DNA of 64,000 nt, from contig CP054187.1 of assembly GCA_015200345.1 (NCBI GenBank), forward strand, positions 1,472,470-1,536,469. The letters run 5' to 3'. Source of the stretch: Planctomycetia bacterium. GTDB lineage: Bacteria; Planctomycetota; Phycisphaerae; UBA1845; UTPLA1. Positions 34,059 through 43,584 of this stretch are shown here, one piece after another; within the stretch, counting starts at the first letter, position 1, and each line of letters starts with the position of its first letter. Made by a program: the position numbers and the translations under genes. Under the pieces are notes generated by a model. The model did no database searches, was not told where the DNA came from, and saw nothing but the letters and a program-made list of their open reading frames with translations.

Positions 34059-35570
34059 GTGACCGCCGCGCCGCACCTGCTCGCCGACGCCGCAGACTGG
34101 ATAGCGGTCCTGCTGCGCTACAAGACATTTGCCGCGCTGTTCTTCGCGGCCGCCGTCGCGTCGGCCGTCGCCACGCCGATGTACATCCTGCTCGCGGCGC
34201 GGCTCGGATGGGTCGATCGTCCCGCCGGACGCAAGCAGCACGAGAAAGCAACGCCCACCATGGGCGGGCTGGTCATCTTCGCGGTCGTCTTCGCCGGCGC
34301 GGCCGCTGCCATGATGCTGACCAACCGCGTCGGCACGATGCTCGCCGAAAAGCGTTTCTACCTGTACGGGCTGGCCGCCTGCACGGCCTGCATGATCGGG
34401 CTGGGCATCATCGACGACCGCCACCCGGTCCGGCCGCGCGTCAAGCTGTTTGTTCAGACAATTGTCGCTATCGCCGCCGTGGCACTGGGCTTTCGAATGG
34501 AAGCGCTCACGATCCCCGGCGTCGGCTCGCTTCCGCTGCATCCCGCGATCGCCGCGCCGTTGAGCCTCCTCTGGATCGTCGGTATCACCAACGCAGTGAA
34601 TTTGACCGACGGACTGGACGGTCTTGCCGCGGGCGTCTGCTTCCTGGCGGCCGCCGTCAACGCGCTCGTCGCGATCTGGCTCGAGAACTATTACATGAGC
34701 GTGATGATGCTGCTGCTGGCCGGCGCGCTGCTCGGCTTCCTCCGCTGGAACTTCCACCCCGCGCGCGTCTTTCTCGGCGACACCGGATCGCTGGCACTGG
34801 GCATGTTCCTCGCGCTGGCCTCGCTGCATTCGGCGCAGAAGGCGCACACCGTCGTGCTCATTCTCGTGCCGCTTTTCGCCCTGGGCTACCCCATCTTCGA
34901 CACGCTCCTGGCGATCACGCGTCGCATGGTGCGCGGGCAGCCGCTCTTCGCATCCGACCGCGATCACATTCATCATCGCCTGCTGGATCGCACGCGCAGC
35001 CCATCGGCGGCGGCGATTCAAATCTACGCCGGTTCGGCCCTGCTTGCCCTGCTCTGCCTCGCCGCCATGACGACCAATTTCCTCGTCGTCGGCCTCGCGG
35101 TGACGGCCGTACTCGGGCTGGCGGTCTTCTGCGCGCGGGTGCTGGGCTACCTCGAATGGGGCGGCTGGGCGGCGAAATGGTCGGGCCGAAGTGAGACACA
35201 ACTCCTCCATGCCGCGGCGCAACACGCGCGGTTGCGAATCGGCACGGCGAAATCAATGCCCGAAGTGCTTGGCGCCTTCGCGCTGGTCGCGCCGGAGACT
35301 CCTCTGCGCGAAGTGCAGGCCGATCTGCCGCACGGATGCGAGGCCGTCAAGCTGGCCGACGCCGAAGACGCCGCCGTGGAAGTCCGGCTGCAAATCGCAG
35401 CGCACGACGCCACCCTGACGCTTCTTCTGGACGGCTCGAAGCCGCTCGACGCCGAGCGCCGTCTGATCCTGGAAGAACTGGCACACGCCGCCACGCAGCG
35501 CCTTGCCGAGCTTCGCATGGCTTTTGTCGATGATTCACCCGACGCCAACCGACCAGCCCCAGTCCCGTGA
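34059..35570 (+). CDS. Undecaprenyl-phosphate sugar-1-phosphate transferase (WecA/MraY family)
   Basis: The protein (503 aa from GTG) is a polytopic membrane enzyme of the MraY/WecA family: GWVDRPAGRKQHEKATPTMGG, IDDRHPVRPRVKLFVQ (DD motif), ITNAVNLTDGLDGLAAG (second Asp motif) and FLGDTGSLALG, then SDRDHIHHRLLDR, the His motif typical of WecA-type enzymes rather than MraY. It loads a sugar phosphate on undecaprenyl phosphate to begin glycan synthesis. After the membrane domain there are about 130 soluble residues (AAAQHARLRIGTAKSMPE...) of no known function. GTG at 34059 has CGGAG about 10 nt upstream. It overlaps the next glycosyltransferase by 4 nt. Confidence 0.9.
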   Translation: MTAAPHLLADAADWIAVLLRYKTFAALFFAAAVASAVATPMYILLAARLGWVDRPAGRKQHEKATPTMGGLVIFAVVFAGAAAAMMLTNRVGTMLAEKRFYLYGLAACTACMIGLGIIDDRHPVRPRVKLFVQTIVAIAAVALGFRMEALTIPGVGSLPLHPAIAAPLSLLWIVGITNAVNLTDGLDGLAAGVCFLAAAVNALVAIWLENYYMSVMMLLLAGALLGFLRWNFHPARVFLGDTGSLALGMFLALASLHSAQKAHTVVLILVPLFALGYPIFDTLLAITRRMVRGQPLFASDRDHIHHRLLDRTRSPSAAAIQIYAGSALLALLCLAAMTTNFLVVGLAVTAVLGLAVFCARVLGYLEWGGWAAKWSGRSETQLLHAAAQHARLRIGTAKSMPEVLGAFALVAPETPLREVQADLPHGCEAVKLADAEDAAVEVRLQIAAHDATLTLLLDGSKPLDAERRLILEELAHAATQRLAELRMAFVDDSPDANRPAPVP

Positions 35571-36826
35571 CCGACACACGCCATCTTCTCTACGTCACCG
35601 AGTTCTTCGCGCCCGATCTCTGCGCCACGGCCGTCGTCGCGACCGATCACCTCGCGCACCTTGCCGCTCGGCGACCGGACTGGCAGTTCACCGTCCTGAC
35701 CGGCAACCGCGCCTGGCACGATCCGACGATCGTTTATCCCGCGCGCGAACGGATCGGCCGCGTGGATGTCATTCGCGTGGCACGCCCATCGCTGCACAGC
35801 CGCTCGCTGCTCGACCGGGCGCGCGGTTTCGCCGTGTTTTACTCTCGCGCGCTCGCCGCCGCGCACGATCTGGGCCGCTTTGATCTGGTCATCGGCTCGA
35901 CTGCGCCGCCGCTGGGCGGTCGCATCGCCCGCAAGCTCGCCAAGCGGATCGGCTGCCCGTACCTCTACAAGGTTTACGACCTGTACCCGGATACCGCCGT
36001 GGCCCTCGGGCGACTAGGCGAACACTCGCTCATCACGAAGGTATGGCTGCGCGACGATTCGCGCACGATGCGCGACGCCGACGCCGTCGTCTGCATCGCC
36101 CGCGGAATCGAGGATCGGCTGCGACGAACGCGCGGCCTGATTTCGCCGAAACTGCTCACCATCCATGACGGCTACGATCCGGCGCGGATCGCCCGCCGTC
36201 ACGTGAAACCGCACGAGGAACAGACGCCATCCGTCCCCGGCTTCACAACGGGCCGGCCGCTGATCGTTCAATACGCCGGCAACATGGGGCTGTCTCATCC
36301 GTTCGGCACGATTCTCGACGCGGCGAAGCGCCTCGCCACGGATGCGCGAATTCGATTCCAGTTCATCGGCGCGGGGCCGGCGCGCGGCGAACTGGCCGCC
36401 GGCCTGCCGCCCAGCGCCGAGCTGCTGCCCTTCCAGCCCGACGACCGCTTCGCGGACCGGATGCATGATGCCGACATTTGTCTTGTCACGCAGCACACCA
36501 ATCTGTTCGACCACGCCCTGCCCTACAAGGTGTATGCCATTCTCGCCGCCGGCAAACCGCTGATCTTCGTCGGCAACCCGCGAAGTGAAATCGCCGATTG
36601 GCTGCAATCAGCCGAGTGCGGGCTTACCATCCCACAGGGAGACGGCCCAGCGCTGGCCGATGCGATCAAGACGTTGTATTCCGATCCCTCGCGCCGGACG
36701 GCGATGGGCCGCCGGGCGCGCGCGCTCTTTGACGAGCGTTTCCACGTGAACGCCGCCACCGGCAAGTGGGTCACTCTGATTAACGACGTACTGAACCGGC
36801 CTCGCAAGCCCGCAGGGTCGCAGTAG
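35567..36826 (+). CDS. Glycosyltransferase family 4 (WbuB-like)
   Basis: This 419-residue GT4 enzyme has a long N-terminal acceptor domain (LLYVTEFFAPDLCATAVVATDHLAHLA; DLVIGSTAPPLGGRIA; YKVYDLYPDTAVALG) as in WbuB-type enzymes. Its donor domain has IVQYAGNMGLSHPF, FQFIGAGPARGELA, ADICLVTQHTNLFDHALPYKVYAILAAGKPLIFVG and SAECGLTIPQGDGPALADAI. It probably adds the second sugar to the product of the preceding transferase. The GTG overlaps the previous stop (GTGA), so translation is coupled. Located in the cytoplasm or at the membrane face. Confidence 0.88.
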   Translation: MTDTRHLLYVTEFFAPDLCATAVVATDHLAHLAARRPDWQFTVLTGNRAWHDPTIVYPARERIGRVDVIRVARPSLHSRSLLDRARGFAVFYSRALAAAHDLGRFDLVIGSTAPPLGGRIARKLAKRIGCPYLYKVYDLYPDTAVALGRLGEHSLITKVWLRDDSRTMRDADAVVCIARGIEDRLRRTRGLISPKLLTIHDGYDPARIARRHVKPHEEQTPSVPGFTTGRPLIVQYAGNMGLSHPFGTILDAAKRLATDARIRFQFIGAGPARGELAAGLPPSAELLPFQPDDRFADRMHDADICLVTQHTNLFDHALPYKVYAILAAGKPLIFVGNPRSEIADWLQSAECGLTIPQGDGPALADAIKTLYSDPSRRTAMGRRARALFDERFHVNAATGKWVTLINDVLNRPRKPAGSQ

Positions 36827-36862
36827 TGCTCGGTTTGGATTTACGGAGGATCGCCCTCTAGA

Positions 36863-37753
36863 ATGCCGCCAAGGAATGCTTTGATCATGCTTAGCGCTTC
36901 CGCACGCGTAACGAAAACCGTCTGCCCCGTGTTGGTCTGGATGATCGCCGCCACGGCGTGCAGTTTCGCCGAAGACGGCAAATCGCCGCCTGCCGCTCGG
37001 CAGGCGACTTCCGTCCCCTCAACACAACCGGCCGATGCCGCCTCCTCCGGCGACCCGGTCGCTGACGAAATTCTCGACCGACTCGACGCGCGCGGCGAAT
37101 CCATCAAGGGCCTCGCCTGCAAGATCATCTACCGCTACGTCACCGTCTTCCCTGCCGAGAGCATGCAGCAGAAGGACGGCACGCTGCTTTTCGCCAAGGC
37201 CGACCCCAACGCGCGCTTTCTCATTCACTTCACGAAACTCTCCGCCGAGGGCATCGAGCGCGAAACGGGCGAATACTGGGCCTTTGACGGCCGCTGGCTG
37301 ACCGAGCGCAACGACAAGAGCCGCACGATCATCAAGCGCGAGATCGCCGCGCCGGGCGAGCGCAAGGATCCGTTCAAGCTCGGTCAGGGTCCGTTCCCCT
37401 TGCCGCTGGGACAGAAGCGAAAGGATATCCTCGACAACTTCACCGTGCGGCTGGAAAAATTCACGCTCGGCGACCCGCGCGGAAGCGACCATTTGCACTG
37501 CGTCCCGAAGCCGGGCACGCCGCTGGCCAATAAATATACCAGAGTAGATATATACGTCGACCGCGCCGCCAGCCTGCCCGTGCGCATCGTCACCGAGCGC
37601 GTCAGCGACGCCAATCGCATCGAGGTCGATTTCAAATCCATTGACACGAACGAGGCGCCCGCCGCCTCGCGCTTCACGATCGAGGAGCCGAAGGGATACG
37701 ACGTATCGGTCGAGCCGCTTGAATCGGCCGACGCCGCCGGGGTGCTGCCATGA
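36863..37753 (+). CDS. LolA-like outer-membrane lipoprotein-sorting protein
   Basis: This 296-residue protein has an N-terminal signal-like segment (TKTVCPVLVWMIAATACSFAED) and then a LolA/LppX-like half-barrel pattern (ILDRLDARGESIKGLACKIIYRYVTVFPAESMQQKDGTLLFAKADP, YWAFDGRWLTERNDKSRTIIKREIA, RVDIYVDRAASLPVRIVTERVS). Planctomycetes have many such periplasmic lipid-carrier-like proteins; the ligand is unknown. GGAGG is 12 nt before the ATG. An internal ATG at 36887 is equally plausible. The stop overlaps the start of the DUF192 gene, so the two form an operon. Confidence 0.72.
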   Translation: MPPRNALIMLSASARVTKTVCPVLVWMIAATACSFAEDGKSPPAARQATSVPSTQPADAASSGDPVADEILDRLDARGESIKGLACKIIYRYVTVFPAESMQQKDGTLLFAKADPNARFLIHFTKLSAEGIERETGEYWAFDGRWLTERNDKSRTIIKREIAAPGERKDPFKLGQGPFPLPLGQKRKDILDNFTVRLEKFTLGDPRGSDHLHCVPKPGTPLANKYTRVDIYVDRAASLPVRIVTERVSDANRIEVDFKSIDTNEAPAASRFTIEEPKGYDVSVEPLESADAAGVLP

Positions 37754-38253
37754 CGCGACCGAAAGCCGTTCGCCTCGCGCTCGCCTGCCTGCCGGCGCTT
37801 CTCATTGCCGCCATCGCGCTGCCCGCCTGCGATTACATCCCGCGCGGCTCGACGCAGAAAAACGATCTCGCCACGCTGCGAACCGTGACCATCACCATCA
37901 CCGGTAAGAAGTCCTACAACGCCTGGGTCGCCGAAACCCAGGAGACGCAGATGCTGGGACTCATGAACGTCACCAATGCCGAGCTGACACCCGATCGCGC
38001 CATGATTTTCGCCTTCGATCGTGACGAGTACCGCTCGTTCTGGATGCGCAACACGATCATTCCGCTCGACATCGCCTACATCCGCTCCGACGGCACGATC
38101 GTGAAGACCTACACCATGGAGCCGCTCAACGAGATCGGGTACCACTCGATCGAGCCGGCCCGCTTCGCCCTCGAGGTCCGCGCCGGCCAGTTTGCCGAGC
38201 TTGGCATCCAACCCGGTGACCACGTCGAGATTCCACCCGACCTGCTGGATTAG
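37750..38253 (+). CDS. DUF192-family lipoprotein
   Basis: This 167-residue protein has a lipoprotein signal (LLIAAIALPACDY) and the DUF192 fold: VTITITGKKSYNAWVAETQETQMLGLMNV, MIFAFDRDEYRSFWMRNTIIPLDIAYIRSDGTIV and a C-terminal FALEVRAGQFAELGIQPGDHVEI. The conserved W-M-x-N-T and D-I-x-Y-I motifs are intact. The family is periplasmic, of unknown function. Its ATG overlaps the preceding stop (ATGA), so it is coupled to the LolA-like gene. Confidence 0.88.
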   Translation: MTRPKAVRLALACLPALLIAAIALPACDYIPRGSTQKNDLATLRTVTITITGKKSYNAWVAETQETQMLGLMNVTNAELTPDRAMIFAFDRDEYRSFWMRNTIIPLDIAYIRSDGTIVKTYTMEPLNEIGYHSIEPARFALEVRAGQFAELGIQPGDHVEIPPDLLD

Positions 38254-38371
38254 GCTCTCATTTCTATCGGGCCTTCCAGCGTCCCGAAACGGCAGCAATT
38301 CAGGACTTCGCGCAGCGAATGCTGCGACCCCTTGCGGCCGAAGTAATCTCGCGGCCCGGCCGCCTCGCACC

Positions 38372-39661
38372 ATGATGACCGCCCAGACACCCATCCGCGA
38401 CGCGCCGACCACGAACGGTGCACCTTTTGAGGCCACAAGCCGTCCGCGCCTCGCCGTGGAGTTGTTTAATCCTTCCTGCATTGAAGTGCCGTCGCTCACG
38501 GAACTCGCGCAAGACGGGTCGTTCGAATTGATCCCTGCGACGCATCACACAGTCCAACCATCGAGTGCGAATCCGCTCGAAACCAGCCGACCGGCGGCCA
38601 ATCCACGCACACCACCGCCCGTCGCGGTCATCGTCGATCCGGCGCTGGCCGGCACGGTCAACGAAACCGAGCTTACCGATCTTCTCGCGGCGGCGGATCA
38701 GCGCGGGCAAACCGTGCTGATCCTGACGCGACGGCCGGCGCGGTTCCATCTTCCGGCGCCGTGCTGCGTCGCCCTCTCGCCCGACGATTCCACGGAGACC
38801 GTCCGCGGGGCGCTGCGAGGCTTGGCGGCATCGTCCGGCGCGCTCGCGCGTTTGCAGTCCGAACGCCGGCGCATTCAACACGTCGGCGAAAGCGTGCGCG
38901 ATTACTTTGCCGCCATGGACTGCGAATTGCGGCTCGCGTCGCGACTGCAACAGGAATTTCTCCCACGCAGTGGCCAGCGCTTCGGACCGGCCGTCTTTCA
39001 CACGCTCTTTCGGCCCGCCAACTGGGTCAGCGGCGATGTCTTCGACATCGTGCGGCTCGATGAGGAGCACGTCGCCTTCTATCTCGCCGACGCCATGGGG
39101 CACGGCGTCGCCGCCGGACTGCTCACCATGTACGTCCGCCAGTCGATCCGGCCCAAGCGCATCCTCGTCTCCGGCTACGAGATCATACCGCCCGGCGAGG
39201 TGCTCGGAATGCTCAACGATCGCTTCTGCGACCAGAAACTCCCCGAGCCGCACTTCATCACCGCCATCTACGCGATCTTCAACATGGAAACGCTGCAACT
39301 GGACTACGCCGTCGCCGGCCATCCGCCCGCGTTACGCATCCGTCCCGGTGGCGACATCTCCGAACTGCCGGGCGACGGCGCGCTCATCGGTCTCGGCTAT
39401 GGTCAGACATTTGTCGCGCAATCCGTCCAGCTCCATCGCGGCGACCGCCTCATCGTCTACAGCGACGGCATCGAGCCGGCCATCATCACCGAACGTCACC
39501 CCGCGCCGCAGCCGCCCTGCTGGACGGCCAACGCAAGCGAGCTCCTGCAACTGCCCGCGGACCAGCTTATTCCGCGCCTCTTCGACGCCGTCGACCGCAC
39601 ACCTGGCAGCCTTCGCCACGCGGACGACGTCTCCGCACTCGTGCTTGATATCGACCCCTGA
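38372..39661 (+). CDS. PP2C/SpoIIE-type serine phosphatase
   Basis: The protein (429 aa) has a degenerate receiver-like N-terminal domain (VAVIVDPALAGTVNETELTDLLAAADQRGQTVLILTRR) without a clear phospho-acceptor Asp. A helix follows (YFAAMDCELRLASRLQQEFLPRSG), then a SpoIIE/PP2C domain with WVSGDVFDI, YLADAMGHGVAAGLLTMYVRQSI, PHFITAIYAIFNMET, YAVAGHPPALRI and HADDVSALVLDID (acidic metal ligands present). Such enzymes dephosphorylate anti-anti-sigma or regulatory proteins in partner-switching. No anti-sigma gene is adjacent. The ATG pair at 38372 is chosen since homology starts after it. There is no strong ribosome-binding site. Confidence 0.85.
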   Translation: MMTAQTPIRDAPTTNGAPFEATSRPRLAVELFNPSCIEVPSLTELAQDGSFELIPATHHTVQPSSANPLETSRPAANPRTPPPVAVIVDPALAGTVNETELTDLLAAADQRGQTVLILTRRPARFHLPAPCCVALSPDDSTETVRGALRGLAASSGALARLQSERRRIQHVGESVRDYFAAMDCELRLASRLQQEFLPRSGQRFGPAVFHTLFRPANWVSGDVFDIVRLDEEHVAFYLADAMGHGVAAGLLTMYVRQSIRPKRILVSGYEIIPPGEVLGMLNDRFCDQKLPEPHFITAIYAIFNMETLQLDYAVAGHPPALRIRPGGDISELPGDGALIGLGYGQTFVAQSVQLHRGDRLIVYSDGIEPAIITERHPAPQPPCWTANASELLQLPADQLIPRLFDAVDRTPGSLRHADDVSALVLDIDP

Positions 39662-39727
39662 AACACGCGGCGCTTCGCCGCTGCGACCCTCCGAAACATG
39701 CTACAATAGGCATCGAGAGGGGTTTTT

Positions 39728-41113
39728 GTGCGCTCCACGAGCCGGTTGATTCTGTTCGCCGCGGCCATGACGCTGCACGCGGGCTGCGGCCTCGCGCCGG
39801 CTGCGTCCGTCTCGGGCACATTCGAGAACGTCGGCAACGACACCGTCCCGAGATTCTTCCACAAGGCCACGCGCCTGCACGACGGCCGCGTCCTCGTCAC
39901 CGGCGGCATGACGCTGCAAATCTTCCCGCCTTCGCTCATCTCGCTGAACCGCATCGCGACGTACGACCCCGTCTCACGGACGTTCTCCGATTCGTTTGCG
40001 CCGACCGGCGGCGGACCGGCAACGAATCCGCTCCTCGCAACCGCACGCAGCAGCCATACGCAAACCACCCTCCTCGACGGCCGCGTGCTGATCACCGGCG
40101 GACACATCGGCGCCAGCGGCACCAATCCGGGCACGGCGACGACATCCGTAGAAATATTCAACCCGATCACGGGCGCCGTCACCCCCGGCCCCGTTATGGC
40201 CATCCCCCGAGCCATGCACACCGATACGCTGCTCGCGGACGGTCGAGTCGTCGTTTGCGGCGGAGGCAGCAATACCTGGCAAGTGCTCGACCCCATCACG
40301 AACACCTGGTCTACACAATTCTTCCTTGCACATTCTCGCATCAGCCATGCGGCCGTGCGGCTGGCGGACTTTCGCGGTCCGGGGCTGGACAGCGTGCTGC
40401 TCATCGGCGGCGGCGGCAGCGGACCGGCGACGATGGAGTTTCTCAACCCCGACGCGGGCACGACGAGTCTCGCGACCTCGGTTCTGTCGGTCGGCGTCGA
40501 TGATCTCGGCGCGGCCGTGCTGCCCGACGGCACGGTGCTGATCGTCGGTGGACAAAGCATCGCCACCGGCAACACCGTCAACCTTGCCTACCGCTTCAAT
40601 CCCGAGACGGATACACTCGTCTCGATTGATCCGCCGCCCAATCGACCCGACGGCCTCTCCGACCACGCCGTGATCCCAATGGGCCGCTACGTCGCCCTCT
40701 TCGGCGGCGAGCAGGAGATCAGCGGCAACGACACCGAACTGGACTACTGTGCTATCTTCGATTCCGCGACGAACACTTGGCCCTTCACGGCCGCGATGAA
40801 CCGCGTACACGATGACTTCCCCGCGGTGCAGCTTGAGGACGGGGCGATCCTGCTCATCGGCGGCGGCGCGCCGCTCTTCGGCAACGAGGCCCCCACCAAT
40901 CTTGCCGAAATCTTCGTGCCGATTCTCCCGCAGCCGGGCGATCTCAACGCCGACGGCGCGATCAACGAACTGGACATCCCCTTCTTCGTGTCCGTCCTCA
41001 TCGCGCCCGAATCCGCCACGGTTAAGCAAGCCGCCGCCGCCGACCTGAACGACGACGACGCCCTCGACGGCCAGGACGTACCGCTGTTTGTGGCCGCGTT
41101 GACGGATCGCTAA
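39728..41113 (+). CDS. Kelch-repeat protein with dockerin-like C-terminus
   Basis: This 461-residue secreted protein (GTG start, GAGAGGGG upstream) has a lipoprotein-like signal peptide (LFAAAMTLHAGCGLA). Kelch-type propeller repeats follow (HDGRVLVTGG, LDGRVLITGG, ADGRVVVCGGG, LPDGTVLIVGGQ, EDGAILLIGGG). The last ~60 residues carry two EF-hand/dockerin-I-like calcium loops (GDLNADGAINELDIPFFVSVL and ADLNDDDALDGQDVPLFVAAL). Such C-termini are common in planctomycetes and serve as cell-surface or complex-assembly modules. A -10-like TACAAT lies at 39702. The function is unknown, probably extracellular scaffolding. Confidence 0.82.
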   Translation: MRSTSRLILFAAAMTLHAGCGLAPAASVSGTFENVGNDTVPRFFHKATRLHDGRVLVTGGMTLQIFPPSLISLNRIATYDPVSRTFSDSFAPTGGGPATNPLLATARSSHTQTTLLDGRVLITGGHIGASGTNPGTATTSVEIFNPITGAVTPGPVMAIPRAMHTDTLLADGRVVVCGGGSNTWQVLDPITNTWSTQFFLAHSRISHAAVRLADFRGPGLDSVLLIGGGGSGPATMEFLNPDAGTTSLATSVLSVGVDDLGAAVLPDGTVLIVGGQSIATGNTVNLAYRFNPETDTLVSIDPPPNRPDGLSDHAVIPMGRYVALFGGEQEISGNDTELDYCAIFDSATNTWPFTAAMNRVHDDFPAVQLEDGAILLIGGGAPLFGNEAPTNLAEIFVPILPQPGDLNADGAINELDIPFFVSVLIAPESATVKQAAAADLNDDDALDGQDVPLFVAALTDR

Positions 41114-41366
41114 AACTCCCTGACCCGTCGGGCGACCAACCCCGCACGAACAGCGCGGCCTTGTCCGTACCGCCGCAGTCGTGCGGCGTAATGATCGACG
41201 GCAACCCCCATCGGCCGGCGCGCTCCGGACCATTCCCACAGCACAGGACACGGCCATCGCCGGACCCATTGCGCGAATGATCCGATCCATGCGAGCGATC
41301 CGGGTGGCAACATTCTCGCCATCTGGAGAATCGTTCCTGGAGTGGGGATTGCCGCTGGAATTACAT

Positions 41367-41396
41367 TTGGGGCCACGATGGGCTTCGAGGTAGTAT
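41367..41396 (+). promoter_or_regulatory. Candidate leaderless promoter of truA
   Basis: TTGGGG and TAGTAT are separated by 18 nt. The -10 box ends 9 nt before the ATG, and no Shine-Dalgarno sequence lies between. Confidence 0.35.
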
Positions 41397-41405
41397 GAAC
41401 CACGA

Positions 41406-42329
41406 ATGCTTCGCAATCTCATGCTTACCCTTGCCTACGACGGCGCCGACTTTCACGGCTGGCAGAACCAGCCCGGCCAGCGCACGGTCCAGTCCTGCGT
41501 CGAGACGGCGTTGCGCCGGGCGTTGCGACATCAGGTCGTCGTCATCGGGTGCAGTCGGACCGATGCCGGCGTCCATGCGGCGGCTTACGTCGCCAATGCC
41601 TACACGACCGCGACGACCGCCGATCTGCCGATCGCGCGAAGCATCGGCTCGCGCCTGCCGAAAGACATGACCCTGCTTCACCTCGAGACGGTCCCGCTGA
41701 CGTTTCACGCGACGCGCTCGGCCCTGGGCAAACTTTATCGGTATCGCGTTCACGCCGCGCCAGGTCGGCCGTGCGAACAACTCACCCAGCGTTTTACGTA
41801 TCACTTCTGGCAGGCGCTGGACGTCAACGCGATGCGCGCCGCGGCGGAGCATCTGATCGGTCGGCACGATTTCACGTCGTTCGCGTCGGCGGGCAACGAG
41901 CGCGAATCGAACGTGCGAACGATTCGGCGGATTGACGTATACCGCGTCGGACTGGAAGTGCGATTCGACATTGAGGGCGACGGGTTCCTGTACAAGCAGG
42001 TGCGCAACATGGTCGGCACCCTGATCGAGGTCGGTCGCGGGCATCGGCCGCCGGAATGGGTGGCGCAAGTTCGCGACGCGCTGGATCGGACCAAGGCCGG
42101 ACCGACCGCTCCGGCGCGAGGCTTGTGCCTGCAATGGGTGCGATACAATCTGCGCGACCTGCCGGAGCCGGCGCCGGACGTGCTGGACAAGGCGCGGGAG
42201 GCCGGTGCGCCGCCGGCGCACCTGCGAGCCTTGGTGGAACGGCAGCATCGCTCGCTGAATGAGAAACAGCGGCAGGCGCTCGCGCCGAAGCCGGAGGGCG
42301 TGGAAATCGTTGAAGACCCCGAGGCGTGA
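41406..42329 (+). CDS. truA: tRNA pseudouridine synthase A
   Basis: This 307-residue protein has the TruA layout: LAYDGADFHGWQNQPGQRTVQ, the catalytic Asp53 in SRTDAGVHA, LGKLYRYRVH, LIGRHDFTSFASAGNERESNVRTI and FLYKQVRNMVGTLIEVGRGH. It modifies U38-U40 of tRNA anticodon stems. The residue before SRTDAGVHA is Cys rather than the usual Gly. The C-terminus has about 45 extra residues, Ala/Pro-rich, compared with E. coli TruA. It is followed 42 bp later by a glycosyltransferase. Confidence 0.93.
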   Translation: MLRNLMLTLAYDGADFHGWQNQPGQRTVQSCVETALRRALRHQVVVIGCSRTDAGVHAAAYVANAYTTATTADLPIARSIGSRLPKDMTLLHLETVPLTFHATRSALGKLYRYRVHAAPGRPCEQLTQRFTYHFWQALDVNAMRAAAEHLIGRHDFTSFASAGNERESNVRTIRRIDVYRVGLEVRFDIEGDGFLYKQVRNMVGTLIEVGRGHRPPEWVAQVRDALDRTKAGPTAPARGLCLQWVRYNLRDLPEPAPDVLDKAREAGAPPAHLRALVERQHRSLNEKQRQALAPKPEGVEIVEDPEA

Positions 42330-42371
42330 GCGCGCGAGGCGCGTTCGACGGGTCAATGGCGATCCAGACGC

Positions 42372-43556
42372 GTGGAGCCTGCTGCCTTGCGCATTGTACA
42401 CGTCATCACGCGGTTGATCGTCGGCGGGGCGCAGGAGAACACCGTTCTGACCTGCGAGGGGTTGGCGCAGCGCGGCCACGATGTCTATTTATGGGCCGGT
42501 CCGACCACGGGGCCGGAAGGCTCGCTCGTACCACGGGTCGAGCGCGCGGGCCGATCGCCCAACGGGGCATACGCCTATGAGGAGTTTCCTGATCTGGTGC
42601 GGCAGATCAGTCCCGCGTGTGAGCTTCGCGCGCTGGCGGCGCTACGCCGTCGATTGGAACAGCTTCGGCCCGACGTGATCCACACGCATTCGAGCAAGGC
42701 GGGGATTCTGGGGCGGATCGCGGCCCATCGCGCTGGGGTGCCGGTCATCGTGCACACCGTTCACGGCATGAGCTTCAACCGCACGCAGGCATGGCCGGCC
42801 CGGGCGCTGTATGCCGCGCTGGAACGGTTCTGCGCGCGACGATGTCACAAAATTGTCAGCGTGGCCGACGCCATGACGCGGCAGGCGCTGGAGGCCGGCG
42901 TGGGGCGGCCCGATCAGTACGTCACCGTGCGCAGCGGCATGGTGACGGCGGACTTCGACCCGGCGCGCTACGAGGGTCGCGAAGTGCGGCGCGCGTGGGG
43001 CATGCCGGACGATGCCGTCGTCGTCGGCACGGTGGCGCGCTTGTTTGAGAACAAGGGATATGAGCAGTTGATCGAGGCGATCCCGCGAGCCGTGCAAGCG
43101 GAGCCGCACTTGCGATTTGTCTGGATTGGGGACGGCGCCCATCGCGCGAAGTACGAGGCGGAGCTGGTACGCCGCGGGCTGCGCGATCGCGTGACGATCA
43201 CCGGTCTACTCCCGCCGGAGGAGATGCCGCGCGTGCTGTCGGGCATGGACCTGGTGGCTCATGCCTCGCAGTGGGAAGGCCTGCCGCGCGCCGTGGTGCA
43301 GGGGATGCTGATGGGCAAGCCGGCGGTGTGTTTTGACTTGGACGGCGCGCCGGAGGTGGTCATCCCCGGCGAAACGGGCGAACTCGCGGCACCGGGGGAC
43401 GTTGGCGCGTTTGCCGATGCAATCGTGAAACTCGCGCGCGATGCGGCGTTGCGTGCGCGCTGCGGTGAGCAAGGCCGGCGGCGGTGCCTGCTGGAGTTCG
43501 ACCACCATCGCATGGTGGACGCGCTGGAGGGGCTGTATCGGAGCTTGCGGAAATGA
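42372..43556 (+). CDS. Glycosyltransferase family 4
   Basis: This 394-residue GT-B enzyme has LRIVHVITRLIVGGAQENT (GGAxxx acceptor loop), IHTHSSKAGILGRIAAHRAGVPVIVHTVHG and, in the donor domain, VGTVARLFENKGYEQLIEA, FVWIGDGAHR, ITGLLPPEEMPRVLSGMDLVAHASQWEGLPRAVVQGMLMGKPAVCFDLDGAPEV (EGLPR motif) and GETGELA. It starts at GTG with no obvious ribosome-binding site. The VHTVHG...AWPARALYAALERF segment resembles WcaL/Cps4-type sugar transferases. It is likely cotranscribed with truA. Donor and acceptor are unknown. Confidence 0.9.
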   Translation: MEPAALRIVHVITRLIVGGAQENTVLTCEGLAQRGHDVYLWAGPTTGPEGSLVPRVERAGRSPNGAYAYEEFPDLVRQISPACELRALAALRRRLEQLRPDVIHTHSSKAGILGRIAAHRAGVPVIVHTVHGMSFNRTQAWPARALYAALERFCARRCHKIVSVADAMTRQALEAGVGRPDQYVTVRSGMVTADFDPARYEGREVRRAWGMPDDAVVVGTVARLFENKGYEQLIEAIPRAVQAEPHLRFVWIGDGAHRAKYEAELVRRGLRDRVTITGLLPPEEMPRVLSGMDLVAHASQWEGLPRAVVQGMLMGKPAVCFDLDGAPEVVIPGETGELAAPGDVGAFADAIVKLARDAALRARCGEQGRRRCLLEFDHHRMVDALEGLYRSLRK

Positions 43557-43584
43557 AGCGACGTTTGCTGCGGATGGCGGCGTG

